64,000 bases of DNA. Origin: JABDMH01 sp965223165. GTDB taxonomy: Bacteria; Bacteroidota; Bacteroidia; Chitinophagales; Saprospiraceae. Shown here piece after piece: positions 52,328 through 61,479 of this stretch. Each line of letters begins with the position of its first letter. The stretch's first letter is position 1. The notes under the pieces were generated by a model. It searched no databases. It worked only from the letters and a program-made list of their open reading frames with translations, and had not been told where the DNA came from. The stretch is taken from assembly GCA_965223165.1 (NCBI GenBank), contig CBDCVQ010000007.1, forward strand, positions 186,001-250,000. Reading direction: 5' to 3'. The position numbers and the translations under genes were made by a program.

Positions 52328-52556
52328 TTCCTAGTAGAGCTTCGCATTAGATATGTTGAATAATTCTAGTAGGATTTTGTTCGCAGACGAGGCATGACCG
52401 AGCGATCTCGAAGAGTCGAGCATCACAATGCGAGAAGTGAGGGAACCGCGAAAGCGGGTGGGTGGCTAGCCGTAGCTATGGCGAGGCTTTGCAACGAAGT
52501 ATGCGGACCAAAGACATTAGAATTAGCTACAAGATTTAATGCGAAACTCTACTAGG
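52328..52556 (+). ncRNA. Dispersed structured repeat, copy B
   Basis: This ~229-bp element has self-complementary ends (CCTAGTAGAGCTTCGCATTA against TAATGCGAAACTCTACTAGG) that differ from those of copy A. The shared core starts ATTTTGTTCGCAG. It contains GCAT-CACA-ATGC (52420-52431), CCGC-GAAA-GCGG (52446-52457, a GNRA tetraloop) and CTAGCC-GTAGCTAT-GGCGAG (52466-52485). TTTGTTCGCA can pair with TGCGGACCAAA across the core. It lies between the PIN module and the peptidase gene and has no coding capacity. Confidence 0.55.
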
Positions 52557-52618
52557 GTACATGTGGCTAAGCTTGCATTGCCGCTGAATGACGAGCGACC
52601 AAGTCGCGATCCATCCCC

Positions 52619-53374
52619 TCAAAAATAGAGCAGGTGACCGTGCTCCTTGAGCCACTGCTCCTGCTCCCGATAGGTCGGCATCGCTGCCTCAACGACGGCC
52701 CAGAACTTTGCCGAATGGTTGGGGACCTGCAAATGGGCCAACTCATGCACGATCACATAATCTACCGCTGCACGAGTGGTGAGGAAGAGACGCGTACTGA
52801 AGTTCAAGCGGCCTCGAGTGCTGCAACTACCCCAGTTGCTCGTATTGTATTTGTAGGAGATATCGCGATAGCTGAAGCCAAAACACTGCTGATTGACTTC
52901 GGCGACACGGTCATCAAAGGCAGGCTTAAATGCACGGGCAAACACACGACTGATCAAATTGGGCAGGGCCTCTCCTTTGTCGGACTCGCCCCAATGACGG
53001 GGATAGCGGATGGCGAGATCTGCACCGACAATCTTGCCACTGGCACCTTGTCGATCGGCCGGCAACAGTCGCAGATTGTAGCTCCCATAGATGGTGTGAT
53101 ATACACGTCCGTCATGTGGCACTTCCCAAAAGTACCGATGAAACAATTGCGGCTCCTGGGCAAACTTCTGCTGTATCCAGCGTGCTGCCCACTGCATGGG
53201 GTCCCCCTCCAGAGATGGTCGGTGAGGTATCCGGAGATTGACCTGCTTTTGCCCTAGCGAAATCCGCCAGTTAGATCGATGCTCTCGATATATATGGAGG
53301 GGAACGGACCGGTCGCCCAAAGGCAAACTAGTGCGAGTCAAGTATGCGGAGCCTTTCTTGCGGAGCATGGTCAC
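52619..53374 (-). CDS. YgjP-like zinc metallopeptidase (M48/DUF45)
   Basis: The C-terminal half shows the DUF45 features SNWGSCSTRGRLNFSTRLFL, then VIVHELAHLQVPNHSAKFW with the HExxH zinc site and a downstream conserved region (YREQEQWLKEHGHLL). The N-terminus is a beta-rich YgjP domain (VPLHIYREHRSNWRISLGQK). It is cytosolic with no signal peptide. It is divergent from the NhaC gene. Confidence 0.88.
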   Translation of the reverse strand: MTMLRKKGSAYLTRTSLPLGDRSVPLHIYREHRSNWRISLGQKQVNLRIPHRPSLEGDPMQWAARWIQQKFAQEPQLFHRYFWEVPHDGRVYHTIYGSYNLRLLPADRQGASGKIVGADLAIRYPRHWGESDKGEALPNLISRVFARAFKPAFDDRVAEVNQQCFGFSYRDISYKYNTSNWGSCSTRGRLNFSTRLFLTTRAAVDYVIVHELAHLQVPNHSAKFWAVVEAAMPTYREQEQWLKEHGHLLYF

Positions 53375-53476
53375 AAATGTAAATATTCTCTAATGTTGGC
53401 CAAGGGGGTTCCGCTCCTCCTATTGCGTCTGTGCCTGGAGTCAGCCAAACTGAATTATCTTGCTAAATTGGGACCC

Positions 53477-54961
53477 ATGCACGAATACGGCTTTTGGTCC
53501 CTACTGCCACCAATCATCGCGATTGTCCTGGCGATCCGGACCAAGCAGGTGTACGTCTCACTGATGCTGGGCATATTTCTGGGTTGGCTCATTCTCAATG
53601 ACGGCAATCTTCTCCTCGGTTTTCTGGACACCCTCTCCGCCCTGGTAGACGTGTTTACCGACCCCGGCAATACGCGCACGATCATGTTTAGCGCCCTCAT
53701 TGGGGGGATCATCGTTTTTATCCAGCGGTCTGGTGGGGTGGAGGGATTCATCTTGTGGGTCCAGAAGAAGCTCACCCAAATGGAGGCAGGCGGACGGAGA
53801 GACAAAAAGGTGATGGTGCAGCTGATGGCATGGTTCACGGGTATGCTCATCTTTGTAGAGTCCAGTATTTCGGTACTGACGGTGGGATCATTGTTCCGGC
53901 CCATCTTTGACAAGTTTCAAATCTCCCGGGAGAAGCTAGCCTACATCGCTGATTCGAGTAGCGCCCCTACCTGCATCCTGATCCCCTTCAACGGCTGGGG
54001 AGCGCTGATCATGGGTCTGCTGCTAGCGCAAGGTTTTGTCAATCCTTTCCAGGTGATGATCCAGTCCATCGCCTATAACTTCTATCCCATTTTTGCCTTG
54101 ATCCTATTGGTGATTGTAATACTGACCAGGTGGGACTTTAGCGGCATGCGCAAGGCGGAAGAAAGGACCCGATCCGGCCGGGTCCTCTGGGAGAATGCAC
54201 AGCCCATGGTCAGCGAGGAGATTACCTCCATCGAAATGAAAGAAGGAGTAACACCCAAGGCCTACAATATGTCGCTCCCACTGGTGGTCATGGTATGTAT
54301 GATGCCGATCATGTTGGCCTATACCGGATGGCCCGCCGCTGCCGAAGCGCTGCCCGATGGTAGCTGGGGGGAGGTACTCTTCCGCGCAATCGGTCAAGGT
54401 TCCGGATCGACCGCGGTCCTTGTATCCGTGGTCGTAGCCCTGCTTTTTTCCATGCTCTTTTACAGCTGGCAGCGCATCTTTAATCTCAAAGAGAACATCG
54501 ATCTGATCTTCAAAGGTATTTCTGGTCTGATGCCCATTGCCCTGCTCCTGCTTTTTGCATTTGCGATAGGCACGGTTTGCAAAGAACTGCAGACCGGCGA
54601 ATATGTCGCTGAGCTGGCCAAGCGATGGTTATCTCCAGACTTGGTGCCACTGCTGGTCTTTTTGATCAGTGGTTTCATCGCTTTTTCCACCGGTACTTCC
54701 TGGGGCACCTTTGCGATCATGATCGCGATCGCAGTACCCATGGCTCGGCAGATGGAGGTCAACGAGATCATGGCCATTGCCGCCGCCCTTGGCGGAGGAA
54801 TTTTTGGAGATCATTGCTCCCCGATCAGTGATACAACTATTCTGTCGTCGATGGCGGCCGCGACCGATCACATTGATCATGTAAAAACACAAATGCCTTA
54901 TGCCCTGGTGGCCGGTACAGCCGCTGCCGTGGGATACTTGCTGCTAGGCGTGTTAAGTTGA
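53477..54961 (+). CDS. NhaC-family Na+/H+ antiporter
   Basis: From MHEYGFWSLLPPIIAIVLAI the 494-aa protein has about 12 membrane helices with NhaC-type signatures (SLMLGIFLGWLIL, ALIGGIIVFIQRSGG, AYIADSSSAPTCILIPFNGW, STGTSWGTFAIMI, GGGIFGDHCSPISDTTILSS). It exports Na+ in exchange for H+. A frame open from 53279 would overlap the divergent peptidase gene and add 66 residues without membrane character, so the ATG at 53477 is chosen. Confidence 0.92.
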   Translation: MHEYGFWSLLPPIIAIVLAIRTKQVYVSLMLGIFLGWLILNDGNLLLGFLDTLSALVDVFTDPGNTRTIMFSALIGGIIVFIQRSGGVEGFILWVQKKLTQMEAGGRRDKKVMVQLMAWFTGMLIFVESSISVLTVGSLFRPIFDKFQISREKLAYIADSSSAPTCILIPFNGWGALIMGLLLAQGFVNPFQVMIQSIAYNFYPIFALILLVIVILTRWDFSGMRKAEERTRSGRVLWENAQPMVSEEITSIEMKEGVTPKAYNMSLPLVVMVCMMPIMLAYTGWPAAAEALPDGSWGEVLFRAIGQGSGSTAVLVSVVVALLFSMLFYSWQRIFNLKENIDLIFKGISGLMPIALLLLFAFAIGTVCKELQTGEYVAELAKRWLSPDLVPLLVFLISGFIAFSTGTSWGTFAIMIAIAVPMARQMEVNEIMAIAAALGGGIFGDHCSPISDTTILSSMAAATDHIDHVKTQMPYALVAGTAAAVGYLLLGVLS

Positions 54962-55654
54962 CTGGAGTTGATCCCGCAATTGGTGCATGCTTGTCACCGA
55001 CCAGTCCGGCCGCACTTGACCGTCGTTGTTGCGCTGCGTGGGATTGAACCAGCAGGTGGAGATGCCGTAGTCAGCACCGCCCGCCATATCAGATGACAAA
55101 CTATCGCCAATGATCATCACTTCCTCCCTAGGAGGTTGCTCCATTCTGGCAAAGGCGTGATCAAAAAAAGCTCGATCGGGCTTCATGCTACCGATTTCTT
55201 CGGAGATGACTATGTGCGAGAAGTATTTATCCAACGCCGCCTCCTGTATTCTGGGCCGCTGCACCTGGCTAAAGCCGTTGGTCGCGAGCAGCAACCCAAA
55301 TCTGGATTGAGCCCAATGGAGAAAGTCACGTGCCCCTTCGATTTCATGGACTTGCTGAGACAGTTTACTTAGGTATAGGCGGTTGAGCGCAATGGGATCC
55401 ACCGCAAGTTTGGCCTGACGCACAAAGAGCTGAAAGCGCCGAGCTCTCAGGGTAGATGCATCCATCTCCCCTCGCTCAAAGGCGGCCCAGCAGCGCAAGT
55501 TGATTTCTTTATACAGGGCCTGGTGCTCGGGCGTCGCCGAGATGCCAAAGGCCTCCAAGGCATCATCGAGCGATTGCGCTGCTCCCTGGTCAAAATCCAG
55601 GACCGTATTGTCCAGGTCTACCAGAAGCCAGCTGGGCTTTGTTATCCTTCGCAT
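54953..55654 (-). CDS. yjjG: YjjG-like HAD pyrimidine nucleotidase
   Basis: The 233-aa HAD phosphatase has motif I LLVDLDNTVLDF, motif II LLLATNG, and motif III/IV SMKPDRAFFDHAF with MIIGDSLSSDMAGG. The helical cap between motifs I and II is of the YjjG type. YjjG removes phosphate from non-canonical pyrimidine nucleotides. Its stop codon lies inside the convergent nhaC 3' end (9-bp overlap). Confidence 0.88.
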   Translation of the reverse strand: MRRITKPSWLLVDLDNTVLDFDQGAAQSLDDALEAFGISATPEHQALYKEINLRCWAAFERGEMDASTLRARRFQLFVRQAKLAVDPIALNRLYLSKLSQQVHEIEGARDFLHWAQSRFGLLLATNGFSQVQRPRIQEAALDKYFSHIVISEEIGSMKPDRAFFDHAFARMEQPPREEVMIIGDSLSSDMAGGADYGISTCWFNPTQRNNDGQVRPDWSVTSMHQLRDQLQST

Positions 55655-55700
55655 CGCTTGTCAGATTTACCCGATATTGGCCCGCAAAATAGATATAACT

Positions 55701-56153
55701 ATGGACATCCTTCAAGCCGATCAAACCCACGTCGAGGAGCTGGCCAAGCTCTTTGATGCGTATCGAGTTTGGTATCGCATGCCCTCCGATCTGGCAGGAG
55801 CCAAGGCCTTTTTACATGACAGGATCAGCACGGGCGAGTCCACTACCTATTTTGCTCATGATCCCGACATGCAGGTAATGGTAGGCTTTACCAATCTATA
55901 TCCACTTTTCTCTTCGACGCGTATGGGACGGATCTGGCTGCTAAACGACCTCTTTGTCGATGCAAGACATCGAGGCCGGGGCATCTCCAAGTTGCTGATC
56001 GACCGGGCCCAAAAGCTGGCCCGAGATACGGGTGCCTTAGGCATCCTGCTGGAGACGGAAAAGACAAATGACATCGGCAATAAGCTGTATCCTCGTACAG
56101 GATTTGAGCTGGAGACAGATACACATTACTACTTTTGGAAAGTGGATGCCTGA
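55701..56153 (+). CDS. GNAT-family N-acetyltransferase
   Basis: The 150-aa enzyme has the GNAT motif A with the acetyl-CoA loop RHRGRGISKLLIDRAQKLA preceded by IWLLNDLFVDA. It ends with motif B (LLETEKTNDIGNKLYPRTGF) and a final strand HYYFWKV. The ATG at 55701 is preferred to 55500, because the longer frame lies antisense to yjjG and lacks conserved sequence. The substrate is unknown. Confidence 0.88.
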   Translation: MDILQADQTHVEELAKLFDAYRVWYRMPSDLAGAKAFLHDRISTGESTTYFAHDPDMQVMVGFTNLYPLFSSTRMGRIWLLNDLFVDARHRGRGISKLLIDRAQKLARDTGALGILLETEKTNDIGNKLYPRTGFELETDTHYYFWKVDA

Positions 56154-56246
56154 AGCACCAAAGTCTCCTCTCCAACGGTCAAAGATCTCACCCATCAAGC
56201 CAGCCTAAAACATTATTACTAATTTTAATGTGAGCAAGCGCGTACC

Positions 56247-57161
56247 ATGACTTGGGACACCGCCATCGAGGGATTCAAGACCTACCTGATGCTGGAGCGA
56301 CACATGTCCAGTCACTCCATCAATGCTTACTTGGCAGATGTGTCCAAGCTTGCCGCCTTTGCTGCAGACAGACGCTTGGACGGGGGTCCGGAGGCGCTCA
56401 CACTTCAAGATTTGGAGACCTTTCTGGCCTGGCTGCATGATCTGTCACTGGGTAGGCGATCACAGGCGCGCATCTTATCTGGCATCAAATCTTTTTATAA
56501 GTATCTGGTCCTGGAGGACTTGGTGGAGCATGATCCCACTGCACTGGTCGAAGGGCCCAAACTACATCGGCATATACCCGAGGTGCTGTCACAAGACGAG
56601 ATGGAACGCCTTCTGTCTTCCGTGGATCTCAGCCATCCTCAGGGACCTCGCAATCGGGCCATGTTGGAGACGCTGTATGCCTGTGGTCTTCGTGTGTCTG
56701 AGCTGATCACATTACAAATCTCCCATTTGTTTCTGGACATCGGTTTTGTCAAAGTAATCGGGAAGAACGACAAGGAGAGAATCGTACCCATTGGGCCCTC
56801 GGCGAGTAAGCATATCTCACTCTATCTAGAACATGATCGCCTGAAGGCCTCCCATGTTGAGCCGGCATCCGCAGACACTGTATTTCTCAACCGTCGCGGT
56901 GCGGGCTTGAGTCGCGTGATGGTCTTCCATATTGTCAAGCAGGCGGCCCGGGCCGCAGGCATAGAAAAGAAGGTAAGCCCACACACGTTTCGTCATTCGT
57001 TTGCCACGCACCTAGTAGAGGGAGGAGCTGATCTGCGCGCCGTACAAGAAATGCTGGGCCACGAGTCCATCGTGACGACCGAGATCTACACGCACCTGGA
57101 TGTGCACTACCTGCGGGAGACGATACTGAGTTTCCATCCTTTAAACCAGCCTGATCGCTGA
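56247..57161 (+). CDS. xerD: XerC/XerD-type tyrosine recombinase for chromosome dimer resolution
   Basis: The 304-aa protein has the SAM-like domain (about 5-90) and the catalytic residues Arg (YACGLRVSELI), Lys (IGKNDKERIVP), HxxR (HTFRHSFATHL), His (LGHESIVTT) and Tyr (EIYTHLDVHYLRE). The size and the short N-terminus without an arm-binding domain mark it as the housekeeping Xer protein rather than an element integrase. Confidence 0.92.
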   Translation: MTWDTAIEGFKTYLMLERHMSSHSINAYLADVSKLAAFAADRRLDGGPEALTLQDLETFLAWLHDLSLGRRSQARILSGIKSFYKYLVLEDLVEHDPTALVEGPKLHRHIPEVLSQDEMERLLSSVDLSHPQGPRNRAMLETLYACGLRVSELITLQISHLFLDIGFVKVIGKNDKERIVPIGPSASKHISLYLEHDRLKASHVEPASADTVFLNRRGAGLSRVMVFHIVKQAARAAGIEKKVSPHTFRHSFATHLVEGGADLRAVQEMLGHESIVTTEIYTHLDVHYLRETILSFHPLNQPDR

Positions 57162-57441
57162 CGATTCCTGGACACGACGGAACTATGCTGATCCTATGCC
57201 GGGAAGTGCGCGCAGCTCCACTAGATGATCGGCTGCGGCCTACAACCCGATGCTACCCTCGTGGGGAGGAATTTTTCTAAGATGATTAAGGATCTCTTAA
57301 AGTCGCTTGTCGTATCGCATTTGCCGCTGACAGGTACGTTTTTAGGTGGTTATGCTCGACCAATCGTCCCGCTACCCACTTCGGCCTGACAACCATCTAC
57401 CTCGGATCGCCGCACTCGAAAAAAGGGATAAATTTGCCCAC

Positions 57442-59040
57442 ATGTATAGACATGGGGGATGGTTATGGGGCGTCATCATACTCGCACTGGGTTGTGCCAG
57501 CAAGGCAAACATCACGGGCGGACCACGCGATGAAACGCCCCCCAAGGTCATCGCCGATGAATCTACGGCCAACTTCCAGACAAACTTTGCCGAAGAACGG
57601 ATCGAATTGACCATGGACGAATGGGTGAAGCTTGAAGATCCGCTCAATCAAGTCTTGATATCTCCACCCCTGGAAAAACGGCCGGATATACGATTGCGCA
57701 AAAAGTCCGTCTTGTTGAGCTTTAATGAGGAGGAAGTCCTACGTGAGAATGCCACCTACAGCATCAATTTTGGGGAAGCCATCCAAGACATCACCGAGAG
57801 CAACCCCCTAAAAAACTACTCCTTTGTATTCGCCACTGGGGACATCATCGACTCCCTTATGATCAAAGGAAAGACGCTGGATGCGTTTACGGGTGACCCC
57901 GTCGAGAATGCTACCATCCTGGTGTATGAATCCCTGGAGGATTCCATTGTGTTTCGGGAGAAGCCATTTTATGCGTCCAGATCCGATGCAGATGGCAGCT
58001 TTCGCATTGGCAATGTCAAGGAGGGCACCTTTAAGATCCTGGCCGTCATGGACGAAAATCTTAACTACCAGTATGAGCAGGCGGCGGAGCAGATGGGCTT
58101 TCTGCCCGAACCCTTTGTGGTCACCATTGATACCAGCAAGCAGATTACCCTATTGATGTCCCAGGAACTTGCCGAACTCTACTTGGAGGATGATGACACC
58201 ACCGGATGGAACCAAGCCACCTTTACGTATAACCGGGAGCCCCTGGACATTCAAGCCACCTACGACGATCCCGATGGAACCTTGTACTTTGACCGGCGCA
58301 ACAATGACGTGCTGGCGTGGAATGCGGTGGGGACCCGCACCCAGTGGCAGATCTATCTGGAAGACACCACCACTGGTGTGATCGACACCTTTGGTCTCCG
58401 AGCGGATGGCCGTCAGGCGGATGTACAGCCTATGCAGCGGCAAAATCGACTGAAGAATACCGGCCACCCGGCCGATCCCTTTTTTATCTGCTTTGATCGC
58501 CCGCTCGACACCTTTGACCTTACCTACATTACGCTTGTCGAAGGGGACTCTGGCCAAACGGTCAATCCGGGGATCTCTATCATCGACACGGTACCATTTT
58601 GCCTGGCGCTCACCTACCGTTGGCAACCCACGCTCAACTACACCTTGACCGCACTGCCCGGTGCCATCACCGACATATTTGGCCTGACCAATGACACCAT
58701 CGATATGCCTGTCCCCGTCGGAGCAGCCGATCGCTTTGGCAATATTATCTTAAAGGTCGAAGGCTTGTCGCCTGACAATCAGTACCTACTGGAGTTTCTG
58801 GAAAACGACAATGTCATTTTCACCCTCTATGTGCGTAATCAGACTGAATACAATAAGACCTTGGAAAAGTTGAAGCCGGCGACCTACCGACTACGAGTGA
58901 CCGAAGACAGCAATGGCAACGGCAGATGGGATCCAGCCAACTATCTGAAAGGCATTCAACCCGAGCGCATTGCCACGCATGAGGTCGAGCCGCTGCGGGC
59001 CAACTGGGATGTGGAGCTTAACTACAAATGGAATCAGTGA
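57442..59040 (+). CDS. Ig-like domain lipoprotein
   Basis: The chosen ATG gives a signal peptide with lipobox (WGVIILALGCAS). It is followed by the block PRDETPPKVIADES and a SbsA/Big_5-like Ig domain with FNEEEVLRENATYSINFGEA and NYSFVFATGD. A carnitine-like prealbumin fold then appears (GKTLDAFTGDPVENATILVY, GSFRIGNVKEGTFKILAV), and an EF-hand-like EDSNGNGRWD lies near the end. This lipoprotein type is common in Bacteroidota next to lptB and is thought to act in the envelope. An earlier ATG at 57346 would leave 32 residues before the signal peptide. It overlaps lptB by one base (TGATG). Confidence 0.85.
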   Translation: MYRHGGWLWGVIILALGCASKANITGGPRDETPPKVIADESTANFQTNFAEERIELTMDEWVKLEDPLNQVLISPPLEKRPDIRLRKKSVLLSFNEEEVLRENATYSINFGEAIQDITESNPLKNYSFVFATGDIIDSLMIKGKTLDAFTGDPVENATILVYESLEDSIVFREKPFYASRSDADGSFRIGNVKEGTFKILAVMDENLNYQYEQAAEQMGFLPEPFVVTIDTSKQITLLMSQELAELYLEDDDTTGWNQATFTYNREPLDIQATYDDPDGTLYFDRRNNDVLAWNAVGTRTQWQIYLEDTTTGVIDTFGLRADGRQADVQPMQRQNRLKNTGHPADPFFICFDRPLDTFDLTYITLVEGDSGQTVNPGISIIDTVPFCLALTYRWQPTLNYTLTALPGAITDIFGLTNDTIDMPVPVGAADRFGNIILKVEGLSPDNQYLLEFLENDNVIFTLYVRNQTEYNKTLEKLKPATYRLRVTEDSNGNGRWDPANYLKGIQPERIATHEVEPLRANWDVELNYKWNQ

Positions 59041-59774
59041 TGAAACTACGCGCAGACAATCTCTCAAAGAAATATGGGCGAAGGACGGTCGTATCTGAGG
59101 TAAGCCTCAATGTCAATCAAGGCGAAATCGTCGGCCTGCTAGGCCCAAATGGTGCAGGAAAAACGACCACTTTTTATATGGTCGTGGGGTTTATCCGCCC
59201 CAATGGCGGTCAGGTCTTTCTCGATGATGCGGAGATAACGACCCTGCCCATGTACAAGCGGGCTCGTCGAGGTATAGGTTATCTACCGCAAGAGCCCAGT
59301 GTCTTCCGCAAACTCAGCGTCGAAAATAACATCATGGCCATCCTGGAGATGATGGATCTATCAAGGGCTCAACGCGAGGAAAAAATGGAGTCGCTCATTG
59401 AGGAGTTTGGGTTGCAAAAGGTGCGTAAGAGCAACGGCGACACGCTGTCGGGGGGTGAACGAAGGCGCACCGAGATCGCACGCGCCCTGGCATCCGATCC
59501 CAATTTTATCCTCCTTGACGAACCCTTTGCCGGGATTGATCCCATCGCTGTTGAGGACATCCAGTCGATCGTGACCAAGCTACGGACCAAAGATATTGGC
59601 ATTCTAATCACGGACCACAATGTGCAGGAGACCCTGTCCATCACCGATCGCGCCTATCTCATGTTTGAGGGTAAAATCCTCCGGGCCGGAACGGCTGAAG
59701 AATTGGCCGCAGACGAGCTAGTCCGAAAGGTCTATCTCGGTAAGAATTTTGAATTGAAGCGCAAACAGGTTTAG
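59040..59774 (+). CDS. lptB: LptB, LPS export ABC transporter ATPase
   Basis: The 244-aa ABC ATPase has Walker A GPNGAGKTTT, Q-loop PQEPSVFRKL, signature LSGGERRRTEIARAL, Walker B FILLDEPFAGIDP and the switch His in LITDHNVQE. The Leu/Met-rich coupling region and the closing RKVYLGKNFEL are LptB hallmarks. It powers LPS extraction by LptFG. An in-frame ATG at 59028 lies in the preceding gene and is less likely. Confidence 0.95.
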   Translation: MKLRADNLSKKYGRRTVVSEVSLNVNQGEIVGLLGPNGAGKTTTFYMVVGFIRPNGGQVFLDDAEITTLPMYKRARRGIGYLPQEPSVFRKLSVENNIMAILEMMDLSRAQREEKMESLIEEFGLQKVRKSNGDTLSGGERRRTEIARALASDPNFILLDEPFAGIDPIAVEDIQSIVTKLRTKDIGILITDHNVQETLSITDRAYLMFEGKILRAGTAEELAADELVRKVYLGKNFELKRKQV

Positions 59775-59820
59775 GAGGCTGTTGAATTAGTGGCTCCATT
59801 TGGATCGCGATGTTGCTTTT
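59775..59820 (+). repeat. Partial copy of the outer left part of repeat A
   Basis: The 46 bp starting GAGGCTGTTGAATTAGTGGC match 33974-34018 at 36 of the first 40 positions. The conserved core of the structured repeat is absent. It lies directly after the lptB stop codon. Confidence 0.55.
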
Positions 59821-60269
59821 TCGGGAGAATTTTCAGCATGCTTAATTGAATCTGGCAGAATATCCTACTGCGCCAGGTTTCTGCATCCCAAAAATGCAAA
59901 TCATTTTCCGTCCTTACCTTTCCTTAGGAATCACAAACCAATATAGTTCTCCCTCTTGTAGATTATTCGCATTATTCTATCGATCCAATAACACATTCGC
60001 GAATATTCTTGCCACTTGCAGACCATACCGCCATATCATCTATTGCCTAATATTCAATTTACACAACTGATTATCAGATAATTACCAGGCTTGAAATCAC
60101 AGAAGCTTAACAATCCCTTATTGGTTGGAATAAAGAACCAGCCTAGTTTTGAGGTCAAGAAATGAAAGGAAATATTTAAGCGTGCTTAAGACGATCAAAG
60201 GGAACAACGCTTCCAAAATAGTCACAAATAATTGCACTAATAATTATTCACCTAAATTTTTTTTGAACT
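59821..60269. other. AT-rich intergenic region
   Basis: The stretch has no supported gene. A 74-aa frame at 59846-60070 lacks any signal or family character. The right part upstream of 60270 is AT-rich and probably contains the promoter of the next gene. Confidence 0.4.
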
Positions 60270-60623
60270 ATGAAACATCTAATGCGTAATCTGAAAATGG
60301 CCCTGCTGTTGTTTTGCTTATCAGGCGCAGCATCTGCGGCCGAAGGACCGTTTGACTCCATCGATGAACTGAAGGAGGTAAGGAGTCAGATCATCACCAT
60401 GCTGGGCAGCCCCGACATGTCAAAGCTAGAAACTAAGGAGCTGGAGTCCACCTTGCATTTTTTGATCAACAAAAACAGTGAACTGGTTGTGCTATACGTG
60501 GACACCAAGCACGAGTTTGCGGATAAATATCTCAAGTACAAATTGAATTACAAAAAGCTGAAAGCCACACAACTCCGTGGACGATTCTCGATGAAGGTGA
60601 CAATCAAGAATGGGCAAGTCTAG
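60270..60623 (+). CDS. Small exported protein, unknown
   Basis: The 117-aa product has a signal peptide (MALLLFCLSGAASAAEG). A helical segment (IDELKEVRSQIITMLGSPDM) and a C-terminal segment (KATQLRGRFSMKVTIKNGQV) follow, similar to small periplasmic proteins common in Bacteroidota. It has its own strong terminator. The function is unknown. Confidence 0.72.
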   Translation: MKHLMRNLKMALLLFCLSGAASAAEGPFDSIDELKEVRSQIITMLGSPDMSKLETKELESTLHFLINKNSELVVLYVDTKHEFADKYLKYKLNYKKLKATQLRGRFSMKVTIKNGQV

Positions 60624-60686
60624 AGACTGCACCCTTCCTACGGCAGTCTTTTAGCTACTTTCTTTCATCTTCGTAATGGCAGTTAG

Positions 60687-60719
60687 GCCGGAGTGACTTC
60701 TCTCACTCCGGCTTTTTTT
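60687..60719 (+). terminator. Strong intrinsic terminator
   Basis: GCCGGAGTGA and TCACTCCGGC form a 10-bp stem with a short loop and are followed by seven T. It ends transcription of the small exported protein gene and runs into the stop codon of the convergent gene at 60718. Confidence 0.88.
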
Positions 60720-61479
60720 ATTTGCCGACTATTTTTCTAGGCACCTGCTCCAGATCCCAGTCTATCACAAGCCCTCGGGCGATGTCTCTGGCCACGGGCG
60801 CACCGTACATTATCTCGATCAGATAGAGTGAGGCCTCAAATGACTTGGCCCCGCCGGCGGAGGTGATGTACTTGCCATCATGGACAAATAGCACATCGTC
60901 ATACACCGTGAGCTGCGGAAACATCTCCCGATACCGATCCAGATCCGCGGGAAAGGTGGTGGAGGAATAATTGTCGAGCAATCCCGCTTTGGCCAGTACA
61001 AATGCTCCGTCACAGTGCGACGTGATAAACGTCGCCTCTCGGTCCACTCGCCGGACGAAGTCTATCATCGCCTCATCTTGCAGGTCGGTGTCCAGATGAT
61101 GCTCCGCGCTAGGTACGACAAGGATGTCGATCCTGGGTATCGAGTCTTCCAAATAGTTGAAGTCTGGCAACAGCCGTATCCCCTCGAAGGTGATCACCGG
61201 CTCATCTGTATTGGCGACCAAAAACACATTGATCGGTCGCTCGATGTCTCGAAAACGGGTGTGTTGAAGGATATCAAAAGGGGCAGTCAACTCGGTATTG
61301 TACACCCCATCCATGATCAGAAAGGCCGCATTCCACCAACCCTCTTCCAACTCGGGAGCCTGCTTTAAAATGCGAATTTCATTGGGAGACCCTACATCCG
61401 TGGAGACTGCCGTGGGAGCGCAACCGGCCAAAACGGCCAAGCATAGGCACAGCATCCATTTCGAGGCGTGGCGTTTCAT
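60718..61479 (-). CDS. DJ-1/PfpI-family lipoprotein
   Basis: The signal peptide ends in a lipobox (LAVLAGCAP). A glutamine-amidotransferase-like DJ-1/PfpI domain follows (AAFLIMDGVYNTELTAPFDI, RIDILVVPSAEHHLD, nucleophile-elbow Cys in ITSHCDGAFVLA, YDDVLFVHDGKYITSAGGA). Membrane-anchored DJ-1-like proteins may act as amidases, hydratases or sensors; the substrate is unknown. It overlaps the monooxygenase gene upstream by 4 bp and so is cotranscribed and translationally coupled. Confidence 0.87.
   Translation of the reverse strand: MKRHASKWMLCLCLAVLAGCAPTAVSTDVGSPNEIRILKQAPELEEGWWNAAFLIMDGVYNTELTAPFDILQHTRFRDIERPINVFLVANTDEPVITFEGIRLLPDFNYLEDSIPRIDILVVPSAEHHLDTDLQDEAMIDFVRRVDREATFITSHCDGAFVLAKAGLLDNYSSTTFPADLDRYREMFPQLTVYDDVLFVHDGKYITSAGGAKSFEASLYLIEIMYGAPVARDIARGLVIDWDLEQVPRKIVGK

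Noticed and set aside
53279..53476. Upstream extension of the NhaC gene
   Set aside because: It overlaps the divergent peptidase gene and lacks membrane character; the ATG at 53477 fits the family start.
55500..55700. Upstream extension of the GNAT gene
   Set aside because: This part lies antisense to yjjG and carries no conserved GNAT sequence.
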